64,000 nucleotides of DNA, taken from assembly GCA_022821725.1 (NCBI GenBank), contig JAJEDB010000046.1, positions 28,745 through 92,744 of the forward strand, given 5' to 3'. Both the position numbers and the translations under genes were made by a program. Positions 53,631 through 62,790 of this stretch are shown piece after piece (the stretch's first letter is position 1; every line of letters starts with the position of its first letter). The stretch comes from Candidatus Poribacteria bacterium. Lineage in GTDB: Bacteria > Poribacteria > WGA-4E > WGA-3G. The notes under the pieces are model-generated. The model did not search any database. It saw only the letters and a list, made by a program, of their open reading frames with translations, and was not told the DNA's origin.

Positions 53631-55913
53631 TCAGAATTCCAACATCATCGCTACAAATGGAATAATCGGCAATTGCGAAATAGGTTCCTCTTTTGTAAAA
53701 TTCGGACTGTAGCGAACTTCAAGGATGTTGTTGCGGTTATAAATGTTCCATATCTCAAGTGCTACCCCCAATTCCCAACCTTTATCCTCTAAACCCCCTA
53801 ACAAACTAAATCGGAGACTCACGTCTAACCGATGATACGGCGCGGCGCGCGTCCATTCTCCGTAAAGCGGGCGCCATTTTTTCTCCTTCGTCCGAAAGGT
53901 CGTAAAAGGAACACGGCCTACTAAAGGGGCATAGAGGACCCCGCTCTGGTATTGCCACTTCCCGCTTATATCCAATGTGTCGATGAGTGGCACGGAGAGA
54001 AGAAATTCTGGCGGGGCACTGTAACGCGTCGCCACAGTTAGCACATGCGGACTATTGTAAGTGTAGAACCGATGAAATTTTTCGGAAAGATCGCGGCGTT
54101 TGGAAACCGTATAAGCATACGCCACCCACCCATCAAAGGCATCGGAAATTTTCTGTTCAAAAGAAACTTCAAACCCACGCACAAATCCTGCCTGACCGTT
54201 CTGATACTGCTTCTCATCTTCATTGTAGATAATCAGATCTCGCAGCGTTTTGTAATAACCAGCGATGTTCACTTGCGCACCGAAGGGGAGCGTCTGTCTC
54301 AACTCCAAGATGTAATGCGTCGCAAGACTCTGTTCGAGAGACGGGTTTGGGGGGACCCCCAGCACGAATTGATCAAATCGTGGATTTTGCGCATAACGTC
54401 CGTAGCTGAGGTATAGGAATGCCTCCCACGGCAGACGATAACGGAGTTGCGCACGTGGCTGCAGGGATAGGTTATCCGTGAGATTGAAGTAACTCGCTCG
54501 CATGCCGAAGGTGCCTAAAATGTTGGAGGTGAACAGGTGCTGACGAGCCTGGAGATACCCCTCTAAACGATGAAGGTTTCCGGTTTCGATGACATTAACT
54601 TTTTCCAGTTTATGACGAATTCGGAATTCATAATCAGGATCGCCTTCTTCAGGGCGACGCGCACCATCACTAATAACCGTTGAAGGGGTATTTGAAAGCA
54701 AGTAGCCGAATTCTACAACCTCATCGGTATTCTCCGAGGAAGTGGTATAAGTGAAATCATTTCGGAGTGCGTAGACAGAGGCAGCCGTCCGGTAGTAGTA
54801 TCCTTCACCGAAAGCGAGTTCATTTTCTGTAAACGAACGTGTGAATGACAGGATAGATCTAAATCGAGGCAATAGTCGGGAATAAAAGTGAATTCCTTGG
54901 ACATCAAAAGGGTTTTCGGAGCTTAAGGGACCCCGGAGATCGCTGTTGTGGACTTCGTTTGATCCCAATCGGAATTCGGAGGCGTCATACGCTGTGACGG
55001 CATTCAGCACCATTCCATGCGTTTCGTTGAGTTTATAAACACCCTTTAGTTGATAGCTCCAAAAACGTGGCACCTCTCGAACCAGATCCTCAAGTGCCAC
55101 TAATCTCGATGCCAATTCAAAAAAGGGTTCCAGATAACTGAGTCTGCCGAAAGCATACCAATAACCTTGCCCGGGTAACGCCCTATTTTCTAAGAATTCC
55201 TGGTCGGTCCGCGCCGGTTTTTCACCCGTTTTGTCCGCATCTCTGCCGAATACCTCAGCATCGTTGAGCAGGATATTCTTGGAGAGATCAAAAAAAGATT
55301 TTTTGTCCGTTTCCTTCGGAGCATTGGCTGCGGGTTTCTCTCGAAACGATAAAGCACCGCTGAGAAAGCCTTCGGAATAGATAAAACTCGGTTTTAGCAT
55401 GCCATCCAGCCACCCTAAAGATTCCATCTTTTGTGGATGGGAATGGATATCGATCACCGCCTGTGAGTCCGCCCCAAATTCAGCACCGAACCCACCCGGA
55501 TGCACATCGACCTTTCCAACGACCTCTGAACTCACGACCGAAACGATACCGAGCAGATGATAAGGGTATCCTAACGGCAATCGATCGAAATAGTAAAGGT
55601 TATCTCCCGGGGCACCACCTCTTATCGAAAGGACTCCCATGAAATCGTTAACTGTTCCAACGCTCGGAAGTCGGGCTATCCCGCGAATCGGATCGCCACC
55701 ACTGCCTGTCATGCGTCTGAGTAGGTCGCCACGCAGTGTATAGTGGGGGCTTTTTTTCAATCGCTCCGTTTCGACCGTTATCGCTTCCATCGTGACGACG
55801 GGTTGTGAGGTTTCATCATTTTCCGCGTCTGACGCGGGAGCGTCCCTTCCATCAGTTTGACTGAACGCACTCAACGGTAGTATGAGAATTAGGAGGATTA
55901 ATGTCTGTTTCAG
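53631..55913 (-). CDS. TonB-dependent receptor, probable CTG start
   Basis: The first ATG/GTG/TTG in frame (TTG 55874) would leave the protein without a signal peptide. The frame is open further up, and CTG 55913 begins 'LKQTLILLILILPLSAFSQ', a perfect signal peptide, with GAGGAG (55928-55923) nine bases before it; the only earlier in-frame block belongs to the neighbour's end. I therefore take CTG as start (760 residues). The plug domain has 'GVLSIRGGAPGDNLYYFD' and 'GYPYHLLGIVSVVSSEVVGK'; the barrel ends 'LPIIPFVAMMLEF', typical of outer-membrane receptors. There is no N-terminal carboxypeptidase-like domain, unlike the upstream paralogue. It imports an unknown ligand using TonB. Confidence 0.8.
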   Translation of the reverse strand: MKQTLILLILILPLSAFSQTDGRDAPASDAENDETSQPVVTMEAITVETERLKKSPHYTLRGDLLRRMTGSGGDPIRGIARLPSVGTVNDFMGVLSIRGGAPGDNLYYFDRLPLGYPYHLLGIVSVVSSEVVGKVDVHPGGFGAEFGADSQAVIDIHSHPQKMESLGWLDGMLKPSFIYSEGFLSGALSFREKPAANAPKETDKKSFFDLSKNILLNDAEVFGRDADKTGEKPARTDQEFLENRALPGQGYWYAFGRLSYLEPFFELASRLVALEDLVREVPRFWSYQLKGVYKLNETHGMVLNAVTAYDASEFRLGSNEVHNSDLRGPLSSENPFDVQGIHFYSRLLPRFRSILSFTRSFTENELAFGEGYYYRTAASVYALRNDFTYTTSSENTDEVVEFGYLLSNTPSTVISDGARRPEEGDPDYEFRIRHKLEKVNVIETGNLHRLEGYLQARQHLFTSNILGTFGMRASYFNLTDNLSLQPRAQLRYRLPWEAFLYLSYGRYAQNPRFDQFVLGVPPNPSLEQSLATHYILELRQTLPFGAQVNIAGYYKTLRDLIIYNEDEKQYQNGQAGFVRGFEVSFEQKISDAFDGWVAYAYTVSKRRDLSEKFHRFYTYNSPHVLTVATRYSAPPEFLLSVPLIDTLDISGKWQYQSGVLYAPLVGRVPFTTFRTKEKKWRPLYGEWTRAAPYHRLDVSLRFSLLGGLEDKGWELGVALEIWNIYNRNNILEVRYSPNFTKEEPISQLPIIPFVAMMLEF

Positions 55914-55937
55914 GTTTTTGGTCTCCTCAGCAAACGT

Positions 55938-58160
55938 CTAAAATTCCGCTGTGATCCCCAAATAAGGGATGAAAGGCAATTGATTGACATCTTCGCGCTT
56001 TGTGTAGTTCTCGCTATAGCTGTAATCGAGCAAATTCTGTCGGTTATAGGCATTTAGGAGTTCCAAGAAGGCGCCGAGTTTCCAATTTCCAAATTGGAAG
56101 GTTTTACTGACACGCAGATCGAGTCTGTGATACGGCGGCAACCGATCGGAGTTGGTTTCCGCATAAATGGGGACGTAAATAGGTTCTCCGTTTCTCGGAT
56201 CAAATCGGATGGTTGCGTTTTCAACGGGTGTATATGGATTTCCAGTGCGATACTGCCATTTCGCACCGATCTCCCACGTAGGGGTCAGGTTGTAACTCGC
56301 AGCGAGCGTAGCGACGTGCGTCTGATCAAATGAATAGAGGCGATACGGTTCGTCAGGACGGTCCCGCCGTTTAGAGAGCGCGTATGCGTAGGAGACCCAC
56401 CCAAAAAATCGGTCCCCTCGGCGATGGCGCAGGAAAATTTCTGTGCCTTGCGCATAACCGACCCCTTGATTGAGGTAAACCGCTGCTTCGTCCGCAGTTA
56501 CCAAGTCAGCAAGGTCTTTGTAATAGGCTGCCATTTTGATTTCTGTATCTTGTGAAATTTGCCGTTTGAGTTCAAGAATGTAATGACTCGCCTGACTCGA
56601 CTTCAAAGCAGGGTTACCAACGCTGGAGGAGAGCTGTGCCGGTATCGGGGTCTGATTGTAAATTCCGTAAGCGAATTGGAGTTCGGAACTGTTGGGAAGT
56701 TCCACAAGCACACTGCCGCGCGGCTGGACAGAGAGTTGATTAACGCGATTGAAATAATCAAATCGCAGTCCAAACACAACTGACAGAAACGGTAGCAGTG
56801 TGTACCGGTCTTGCAAATAGGCTTCAGCGCGATACCCGCGCACATACTCGTCTACGTCGACTTTTTCTTGGAACCGGATGTCGTAGTCAACTTCACCTTC
56901 ATCAGGGATCCGAGTGAAGGTGCCAGAGACTTGTCCAGGTTCAAATCCGAGGATTAACCCAGACTCGAGGCGGTGTTTCGCGTTTAACTCATAGATAATA
57001 TCTTCGCGAAGTACATAGTCCGGCGCATCAATTTCAAGCGACAGTGATGGACCGAAATTGACATCAAACAGAAATTTTGAACGGGTCAGTGATAAGTAAG
57101 AGGTGAGCCGTTCTGTTAGGAAGGAACGGAGATGGAGCCCGCCTCCCTCAAAACCGCTTTCAAAACTCGTGTTGCCTTGAAAATCTTCGTCTATATTTTC
57201 ACCGTCCAACTTCAGCGAGAACCGATCACCGGAAGCAAAAAGATTAAAAAAGAATTGATGCTTGTCGTTGAAGTCGTAACCCGCCTTCAGTTGATAATCC
57301 CAGAAACGCGGAAAGGCAGTAATGGCTCCCGTCTCAAATGACAGGGATCCGATGAAAAGATCAATGTAACTCCTACGTCCCGCCGCATACCAATAGCCTT
57401 TTTCGCCGAACCTGCCTTGAAGCAATCCCTCCGAAAAGAGAAGATTGAGATTAAATTTGCCACGTAGATCTGCTGGACTGCTGTCCTGCGAATAGATGTC
57501 AATCACGGCTTGAGAATCCACACCATACTCCGCACCGTAGCCGCCGGCGTAGACATCAATCCGATCGATAATTTCGGAACTCAAGGATGAAACGAGTCCA
57601 CCAAAGTGATACGGATAACCCACGGGTACCCGGTCGAAATAGTAGAGGTTATCCTCATCGGAACCCCCGCGAATGTAGAGGGCACCGCTATAATCGTTGG
57701 CGACACCGATGCCGGGAATCGCTGGAAGCGCGCGAAGCACATCACCGGCTGTGCCGGGCAGGCGTGTGATTTCCTCTGACTGAAGGCTTTTTTTGCTGAC
57801 AGTCTTCGGGGCACTTTCGCCGGTTACCTCGACTTCCTCAAGACGATACTGTGTTGTTTCGACATAGATTTCAGGTGCCAGTGTCTCTTCTGCCTTAACA
57901 ACAATAGGCGTGCGTTGCAACAACTCAGTATCGGGCACCGTGGTAATTAAAGTATAGGTTCCTGCCGGGATATCACTAAAAACGAATGTCCCATTTTCAT
58001 CGGTTTTCTGACGTGTGTCGATTTCAACGATGCGAACTTCTGCCCCTACTAATGGCGCTTTCGTGCTGTTGTTATAGACAGTGCCTTGAATGGATCCTGT
58101 TTCGGAAAAAGCGACTGCGGGAATCCAAAATGCCATGAGTAGGCAAAAAAGAGTCTTCAT
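55938..58160 (-). CDS. TonB-dependent receptor with carboxypeptidase regulatory-like domain
   Basis: A protein of 740 residues from ATG 58160 ('MKTLFCLLMAFWIPAVAF', signal peptide); an in-frame TTG at 58172 directly abuts the AGGAG and is less likely. Residues 25-100 form a CarboxypepD-reg-like domain ('GSIQGTVYNNSTKAPLVGAE'), then a plug ('GALYIRGGSDEDNLYYFDRV') and a 22-strand-type barrel ending 'LPFIPYLGITAEF'. It is a paralogue of the receptor 24 bases downstream; plug and end motifs match. The pair is probably one operon with the DUF5916 gene. Confidence 0.9.
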   Translation of the reverse strand: MKTLFCLLMAFWIPAVAFSETGSIQGTVYNNSTKAPLVGAEVRIVEIDTRQKTDENGTFVFSDIPAGTYTLITTVPDTELLQRTPIVVKAEETLAPEIYVETTQYRLEEVEVTGESAPKTVSKKSLQSEEITRLPGTAGDVLRALPAIPGIGVANDYSGALYIRGGSDEDNLYYFDRVPVGYPYHFGGLVSSLSSEIIDRIDVYAGGYGAEYGVDSQAVIDIYSQDSSPADLRGKFNLNLLFSEGLLQGRFGEKGYWYAAGRRSYIDLFIGSLSFETGAITAFPRFWDYQLKAGYDFNDKHQFFFNLFASGDRFSLKLDGENIDEDFQGNTSFESGFEGGGLHLRSFLTERLTSYLSLTRSKFLFDVNFGPSLSLEIDAPDYVLREDIIYELNAKHRLESGLILGFEPGQVSGTFTRIPDEGEVDYDIRFQEKVDVDEYVRGYRAEAYLQDRYTLLPFLSVVFGLRFDYFNRVNQLSVQPRGSVLVELPNSSELQFAYGIYNQTPIPAQLSSSVGNPALKSSQASHYILELKRQISQDTEIKMAAYYKDLADLVTADEAAVYLNQGVGYAQGTEIFLRHRRGDRFFGWVSYAYALSKRRDRPDEPYRLYSFDQTHVATLAASYNLTPTWEIGAKWQYRTGNPYTPVENATIRFDPRNGEPIYVPIYAETNSDRLPPYHRLDLRVSKTFQFGNWKLGAFLELLNAYNRQNLLDYSYSENYTKREDVNQLPFIPYLGITAEF

Positions 58161-58600
58161 GAAAATTGGCAACTCCTATCCGTGCGAGAAAATTGTCTGT
58201 GATATATTCAACGTGAGTCTAATTTAAGAGTTTACAACACGATAGCAGGAAGTTTAGTTGCTTCTATTCATTGAGGAAAAGAAGGAGAAAACAGAACGTG
58301 CGAACGCTATGTAGGTCGTCTCTTGCACCGTGCTTGCGTGTTTTTTGATGTTCTTGTGCGAAATTCACGTTATCTATAAAAGTATACAATTTTTCTTTCC
58401 AGAATTGCCAAAGAAATGTGGGATTTTTATAGTAAAATCCGCAATTATTTGGACGTTCCGACGCGAGGTAAGACAGGGGTGTCACCCGCTGAAATCTTCA
58501 CATATTTTTCAATTTTACGATGGATATTTGGAAGGATGAGCATCTAATTCTAAATGCTCATGAAGGGCGGGCAGCGGTGCCCGCCTTTCGTGTTTTTAGG
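58161..58600. other. 440-base intergenic region with two tandem hairpins
   Basis: It has AT-rich sequence upstream of the receptor gene and no coding frame I can support. Near the PhyH end are ATGAGCAT (58536-58543) / ATGCTCAT (58554-58561) and, directly after, GGCGGGC (58566-58572) / GCCCGCC (58579-58585). They lie just downstream of the minus-strand PhyH gene and can serve as its terminator. Confidence 0.5.
58566..58585. terminator. GC-rich hairpin downstream of the PhyH gene
   Basis: A perfect seven-pair stem GGCGGGC / GCCCGCC with a six-base loop, followed on the plus strand by TTTCGTGTTTTT. It is 16 bases beyond the stop of the minus-strand PhyH gene. Confidence 0.5.
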
Positions 58601-59449
58601 TTAGCGTGCAACCGAGTCAGAACCGAGGTTTTCCTGAATCCACGCGCGAAGTGGCACATCCTTTTCACTGGGAGATGTAAAGCCGTGCCCACCTGTGCTT
58701 TTACCCAAAATCTGTTGGCGAATTGGGTCGGAACGATCCATATAGTGTTCCACCGTCATGTCATCGCGTGGCTGCAGCCAGCGGTAACTGTAGCCATAAA
58801 ACAGGACCTTCCGAGTGATGTCGGAACTATTCCGTCCTGCGGCATGCCAGAGCCTGCGATCGAAAAAGACGGCTGTTCCCGGTTTCGCAAATACAGATAT
58901 CGCACCTTCGGGATCCGCCGTAGGATCATCCGGCATTTCTAATGTATTCGATTTCTGACTCCCCGGCACTACAGAGAAATTACCGCGTCCCGGCACGGAT
59001 GTATCGGTGAGGAAAAATGCCACCTTCAGCGATATCCGCGGTCGCGGCTCACCCTCCAATTCAAAATTGAGCCTGCCGCTGTCTTGGTGCCAACCGAGGC
59101 GTTGGGCTTTATCGCGCTCTTCTGAGGGCAGTGGCGGTAGCACAATCAGATGTGAATGGTAGAGTTTGATGTTCCACCCCAAAATTCCCCAGACTTTCGG
59201 AAAGGTCGTGGGCCAATCAAGCAGCTCGATGAAGCTATCGTCTCTGCCGACAAAATCGAGGAGGTTGAAACGCGCATCGGACGGGAGCTCATTTTTCCCC
59301 AGATGCGCTGCCCCGACTCGGTCAACAGCAGCAACCAACTTATCAACCATCTCCTGTGGGATGGCATCCTCAACCGCAAAGAAACCGTTGTCTTCAAATT
59401 GCTGTTTTTCTGTTTCGGTCAAACAGTGTTCCAAACATAGCGGGTTCAT
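58601..59449 (-). CDS. Phytanoyl-CoA dioxygenase family protein
   Basis: A protein of 282 residues. HxD is H121-Q-D123 ('GWHQDSGRLNF'), the distal histidine is in 'RRLWHAAGRN', and 'GRGNFSVVPGSQK' precedes the distal strand. 'LTETEKQQFEDNGFFAVED' is the usual opening helix and strand of the family. Complete active site; substrate unknown. A single gene, followed by two hairpins. Confidence 0.9.
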   Translation of the reverse strand: MNPLCLEHCLTETEKQQFEDNGFFAVEDAIPQEMVDKLVAAVDRVGAAHLGKNELPSDARFNLLDFVGRDDSFIELLDWPTTFPKVWGILGWNIKLYHSHLIVLPPLPSEERDKAQRLGWHQDSGRLNFELEGEPRPRISLKVAFFLTDTSVPGRGNFSVVPGSQKSNTLEMPDDPTADPEGAISVFAKPGTAVFFDRRLWHAAGRNSSDITRKVLFYGYSYRWLQPRDDMTVEHYMDRSDPIRQQILGKSTGGHGFTSPSEKDVPLRAWIQENLGSDSVAR

Positions 59450-59502
59450 GGTGTTCCTCCGAAAAAATGTACTCGTTAATTCACATCAAAGTACATTATT
59501 AT

Positions 59503-59742
59503 TTACGTTTGTCTATAAACTTCCAGAAATTCGGCTCTGGAAATCCCAGACTGGGTACATATCTGACGCAAAGTCGATCCTTTGATACGACGGTGATTCG
59601 GCATAACCAAACGGCTTTTGCTTCCGTCTGGATTTTCCCGGACCATGGAAATATGATTTCTTTCACGAACGATCTGAAATCCCAATCTTTCTAACGCGCG
59701 GAGCACTCTCCGTTTGGGTGCATCTACGGGAAATCGGGACAT
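59503..59742 (-). CDS. HicA-type mRNA interferase toxin
   Basis: A protein of 79 residues: 'KRRVLRALERLGFQIVRERN' with histidine in 'RNHISMVRE' and 'RLVMPNHRRIKGSTLRQICT' are the HicA double-stranded-RNA-binding-like fold and conserved end. Its ATG shares one base with the stop of the upstream hicB (TGATG), so the pair is translationally coupled. Antitoxin-first order is the less common type for HicAB but is well known. Confidence 0.85.
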   Translation of the reverse strand: MSRFPVDAPKRRVLRALERLGFQIVRERNHISMVRENPDGSKSRLVMPNHRRIKGSTLRQICTQSGISRAEFLEVYRQT

Positions 59743-59960
59743 CAGACATTCACTTCAGCGATGAACACATCCAAGGCAGGCTCTTCTGCTTCAAGTTCTT
59801 CCGTCCCAAACGTCTCAATGTAAAATCGAAGTGCGGAGGTTAAATCATCTACAGCTTCGTCATAGATATCCCCTTGCCCAACGACTACACCCTTCAGTCC
59901 GATTGGATAAGCAACATAGCCATCCGTATGTTTTTCAACAATAATTTTGAATGATTGCAT
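59742..59960 (-). CDS. HicB-type antitoxin
   Basis: A protein of 72 residues with the HicB partial RNase H-like fold: 'FKIIVEKHTDGYVAYPIGLK' and 'GQGDIYDEAVDDLTSALRFY'. No separate DNA-binding domain is present, so autorepression may need another part. It lies directly before hicA with a one-base overlap. Confidence 0.85.
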   Translation of the reverse strand: MQSFKIIVEKHTDGYVAYPIGLKGVVVGQGDIYDEAVDDLTSALRFYIETFGTEELEAEEPALDVFIAEVNV

Positions 59961-60025
59961 TTTCGTTTAACCTTTCGGTGGATTCAACAACTTAGCAATT
60001 AGAGTAGCACCGAAATGTTTGGATG

Positions 60026-61057
60026 TCAAGTTTTTTCAAGGTCAATCCCCTTCTTTCGTCTCACTGCACACCATCTCCGCCAGAAATTCACGCTGGCACT
60101 AAAAAGAAATCCAACCCCAAGAATACCCGCTGTCACAGCACCCACTACCAACTCAGGCTTCGCCACGATACCGTAGATCGCGCCTCCGATGAGCAGGGCG
60201 GCGATAAAGGCATCTTTCAGACTGTTCTTTTGGGCCCGTTTTTGAAGGAGCCGTAGGTTGCTTAACTTTCGTTGCTTTACATAGTCCGCAAGGGGTTCCA
60301 TAGGAACATGCACCGACTCAGGAACCTGTTCAGGGGGCACCTCAGACACACACCGGAAACCAATGTTCCCAGCGGCATAGTCGGGTGGGGCATGCAAGCG
60401 ATTGGCACACCGAAAATAGCGTTCCGCCGTGCCATCACGCACTTCTAACCATGACCCGCCACGCAAGGCTTTATGTTTATCATCCATCCCCTGTTTCAGC
60501 GGTTTTGGATCAGAATACGGTTGATACCAATCCGCAGTCCATTCCCAGACATTTCCTGCCGCCTCACCGACACCGTAAGGGCTGACTGTGGCAGAACGAA
60601 CGCCTACAGGCGTGAGGTGTGCTGTCAGAATCTGTAAAGTTTCTGCTGGCGTTTCTGTAGATTCAGGTTCATCAGCAACGAAAATATTGCCCCACGGATA
60701 AATCCGTCCATCGGGACCGCGACAGGCTTTCTCCCATTCCGCTTCTGTCGGTAACCGTTTGCCTGCCCATTCTGCATACGCCTTGCTATCGTGCCAGCTG
60801 ACGTGGACAACCGGAAGATGTGCTGCTTCAGGTGAGAAGTTCCCATTGGTCCAATGTGGCGGTGGGGGATGACCCGTTTCCTTTACAAAAGCCGCATACG
60901 CTGCGTTGGTCACCGGATACTGCTCAATGCGGTATGCGCCGAGAAAACGGACATGCATCGGGGCTTCATCAAGTTTGGCATGTTCTGAGTTGGCTAAAGC
61001 AGTCCCATAGAAGGGTTCAATATCGGTGCCCATGATGAACGCCCCCTGTGGAATCAG
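60026..61057 (-). CDS. Formylglycine-generating enzyme (SUMF1)-like protein lacking the catalytic cysteines
   Basis: The first ATG is at 61033, but the codons just upstream read 'IPQGAFIMGTD', the conserved opening strand of the family ('IPxGxFxMGSD'); I therefore extend to CTG 61057, 343 residues. The SUMF1/lectin-like fold is shown by 'QYPVTNAAYAAFVKETG', 'KRLPTEAEWEKACRG', 'GNVWEWTADWY' and 'ALRGGSW'. Where true sulfatase-activating enzymes have two cysteines after 'GGSxLC', this has 'GGSWLEVRDGTAERYF', so it probably does not make formylglycine. Two transmembrane helices at the C-terminus ('AFIAALLIGGAIYGIVA', 'VVGAVTAGILGVGFLF') anchor it. The frame upstream runs into repeat family 2, so the exact start is uncertain. 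Confidence 0.75.
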   Translation of the reverse strand: MIPQGAFIMGTDIEPFYGTALANSEHAKLDEAPMHVRFLGAYRIEQYPVTNAAYAAFVKETGHPPPPHWTNGNFSPEAAHLPVVHVSWHDSKAYAEWAGKRLPTEAEWEKACRGPDGRIYPWGNIFVADEPESTETPAETLQILTAHLTPVGVRSATVSPYGVGEAAGNVWEWTADWYQPYSDPKPLKQGMDDKHKALRGGSWLEVRDGTAERYFRCANRLHAPPDYAAGNIGFRCVSEVPPEQVPESVHVPMEPLADYVKQRKLSNLRLLQKRAQKNSLKDAFIAALLIGGAIYGIVAKPELVVGAVTAGILGVGFLFSASVNFWRRWCAVRRKKGIDLEKT

Positions 61058-61072
61058 TTTTAAATTTCCCTT

Positions 61073-61160
61073 TCTTTTAATTTTCCTTGCGGTTCGGTAA
61101 GGCGGGTTTAGATATTGGCGGGCCTTTCCGTATATCCGCCCTCCATTTCATTACGTGCTA
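61073..61160 (-). repeat. Intergenic repeat family 2, copy 2
   Basis: The minus-strand counterpart of 18215-18303: TAGCACG..., GAAATGGAGGGCGGAT, ATACGGAAAGG and CGAACCGCAAGGAAAATTAA. It lies between the lipoate-ligase-like gene and the formylglycine-enzyme-like gene and ends about 16 bases before the proposed CTG start of the latter, the same place relative to the downstream gene as copy 1. Confidence 0.65.
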
Positions 61161-61188
61161 TGCTTTCGTTGCTATTTCTAATTTTTCT

Positions 61189-61998
61189 TTATCTAAAATT
61201 CCACGCCGCGGTCGCATACTTGGTCTCAACCAAGGTCTCTGCCTGTGTCCATTCCATTGAAGACAGTTTTCCTGCATTAAACGCAATTCCGACTGCAAAT
61301 GTTTCAGAGACGGCTTGGATGAGCGCGTCTCTCGTTATAGCGCGTCCGTCTGTGTTGAGAGCCGCCGATCTTTCGCTGACGCTCTGTTGAACCCCCGGAT
61401 CCTTTGAAACGCGCGTGAGGATAAACGGAGGCGGCATATCTAATGAGATATACCCTTGAAACATCATCCCGCTCCGATTCCGTCTCACAGAAACGCCTGC
61501 TAACTTCTTATCGTCGGACATAACATCGTGTTCAGCAGGATTCGTCAAACAGAGATTCGTCTCTGTCTGGTGGGGGTGGTTTCTAACCGCACGACAGGCA
61601 TCGCTATCTACAGCAGCATAACACTCCGTGGGGACACCGAGTTTCTGAAATGCGTTGACAAGCGATTGTCCGATGCCTCGATATGCCTCGGAAATACCCA
61701 TCTCTGCGGCGGTTCGTGGAAGGATGAGCGTATACGTCAATTCCCATCCATGCACGACAGTCCCGCCGCCCGTCATCCGTTTCACCAGTTCGATGCCGTC
61801 TGCGTGGCACGCCGCCGCGTCAACTTCTGACGCAATATCCTGAAAATAGCCGAAACTGAAAGCCGGGGACGCCCATTCATAAAACCGCAGCGTCGGGTTC
61901 GGTCGCGTCTGCTGCGCCAGCAGGATCGCCTCGTCAATCGCCATATTCATCGCAGCGGGGTTTGCCCCCATATTCAGGAGCCGTCCGATTGTTTCCAT
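61189..61998 (-). CDS. Lipoate-protein ligase A-like (biotin/lipoate ligase fold) protein
   Basis: A protein of 269 residues starting at ATG 61998, which shares one base with the stop of the upstream propeller gene (TAATG). The BPL/LplA fold motifs are seen: 'GANPAAMNMAIDEAILL', 'RFYEWASPAFSFGYFQD', 'VKRMTGGGTVVHGWELTY' (the RRxxGGG-like loop) and a lysine in 'SDDKKLAGVSVRRN', which in the family contacts the acyl-adenylate. Function is either lipoylation of 2-oxoacid dehydrogenases or octanoyl transfer (LipM-like); the sequence does not decide. Confidence 0.85.
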   Translation of the reverse strand: METIGRLLNMGANPAAMNMAIDEAILLAQQTRPNPTLRFYEWASPAFSFGYFQDIASEVDAAACHADGIELVKRMTGGGTVVHGWELTYTLILPRTAAEMGISEAYRGIGQSLVNAFQKLGVPTECYAAVDSDACRAVRNHPHQTETNLCLTNPAEHDVMSDDKKLAGVSVRRNRSGMMFQGYISLDMPPPFILTRVSKDPGVQQSVSERSAALNTDGRAITRDALIQAVSETFAVGIAFNAGKLSSMEWTQAETLVETKYATAAWNFR

Positions 61999-62630
61999 TA
62001 GGACACTGATACGCGGCACACCTCAGTCGTATGTGCGTCGCAATACCAGAAATACCCATCCCAGTAAGTCATTCCGTGCGGTTCAGGATGCGGTTCCGGT
62101 ATCTCGATTTTGTTCAGATGGCTGCCGTCTTCCGGATTGAGATGGAAGATTGCGCGATGGTTCGTCTCAACGCACCAGAGATCGTCACCTATCCATGCGA
62201 TACCGTGCGGTCGAACACCGGGCGCAGGGAGCGTGTGAATCACTTTGAACCCGTCTGCAACGTCCACCTGATAGATAGTCGCAGAGGGTGGCACTGCTAT
62301 CCAGAGTTTATTGTCCCGCCATTCTAAGCCGTGGGCACCCGTCTCACCTGCACCGGGCGTATCATAAGAAGCGAGCGTTTTACCACTGTCTGGATCCGTT
62401 GAAAGGATTTCGCAACTGTAAGTGGATGCCAACCAGAGCGTGTCCCCCGTATCCGTGATACCGCTCCCTCTATCGGAACCGGTAGCGAGCGTCTTTTTCA
62501 CATCCCCCTCATAGGAGACGAGATGCACTTCGTTGGTCTGTTGATCAAGAATCCAAAGTCCGTCTTCAGTGGCTTGCATTCCGTTGGGTTGTGGGCTTGG
62601 GGTGTTAAAAACTGTTTCGATTGTCGGCAT
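61998..62630 (-). CDS. NHL/SMP-30-like beta-propeller protein
   Basis: A protein of 210 residues made of repeats with 'GLWILDQQTNEVHLVSYEG', 'TLWLASTYSCEI', 'LWIAVPPSATIYQVD', 'DLWCVETNHRAIF' and 'FWYCDAHTTEVC', that is, about five propeller blades. It has no signal peptide, so it is cytosolic. Its stop codon overlaps the start of the lipoate-ligase-like gene, suggesting coupled expression, although no functional link is evident. It could be an SMP-30-type lactonase or only a binding module. Confidence 0.75.
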   Translation of the reverse strand: MPTIETVFNTPSPQPNGMQATEDGLWILDQQTNEVHLVSYEGDVKKTLATGSDRGSGITDTGDTLWLASTYSCEILSTDPDSGKTLASYDTPGAGETGAHGLEWRDNKLWIAVPPSATIYQVDVADGFKVIHTLPAPGVRPHGIAWIGDDLWCVETNHRAIFHLNPEDGSHLNKIEIPEPHPEPHGMTYWDGYFWYCDAHTTEVCRVSVS

Positions 62631-62790
62631 GAGAAACCTCCACAGAAAAATATCTTATTGAGGTTTTATTTTATGGGGTTTTGGAAAGGATGTCAAGGAT
62701 TTTTTAGGACTGTTTGCTATAAGTTCTATAAGTTCGTAGTCGCGCAATTCATTGCGCTGGAACATAGGCGATAAAGGGTCTTCTTACGGG

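Noticed and set aside
61070..61130. Extending the formylglycine-enzyme-like protein far upstream through 'NPPYRTARKIKRK'
   Set aside because: This part is repeat family 2 read in frame; the same residues appear upstream of the unrelated MazG protein, so they are not protein-coding by conservation.
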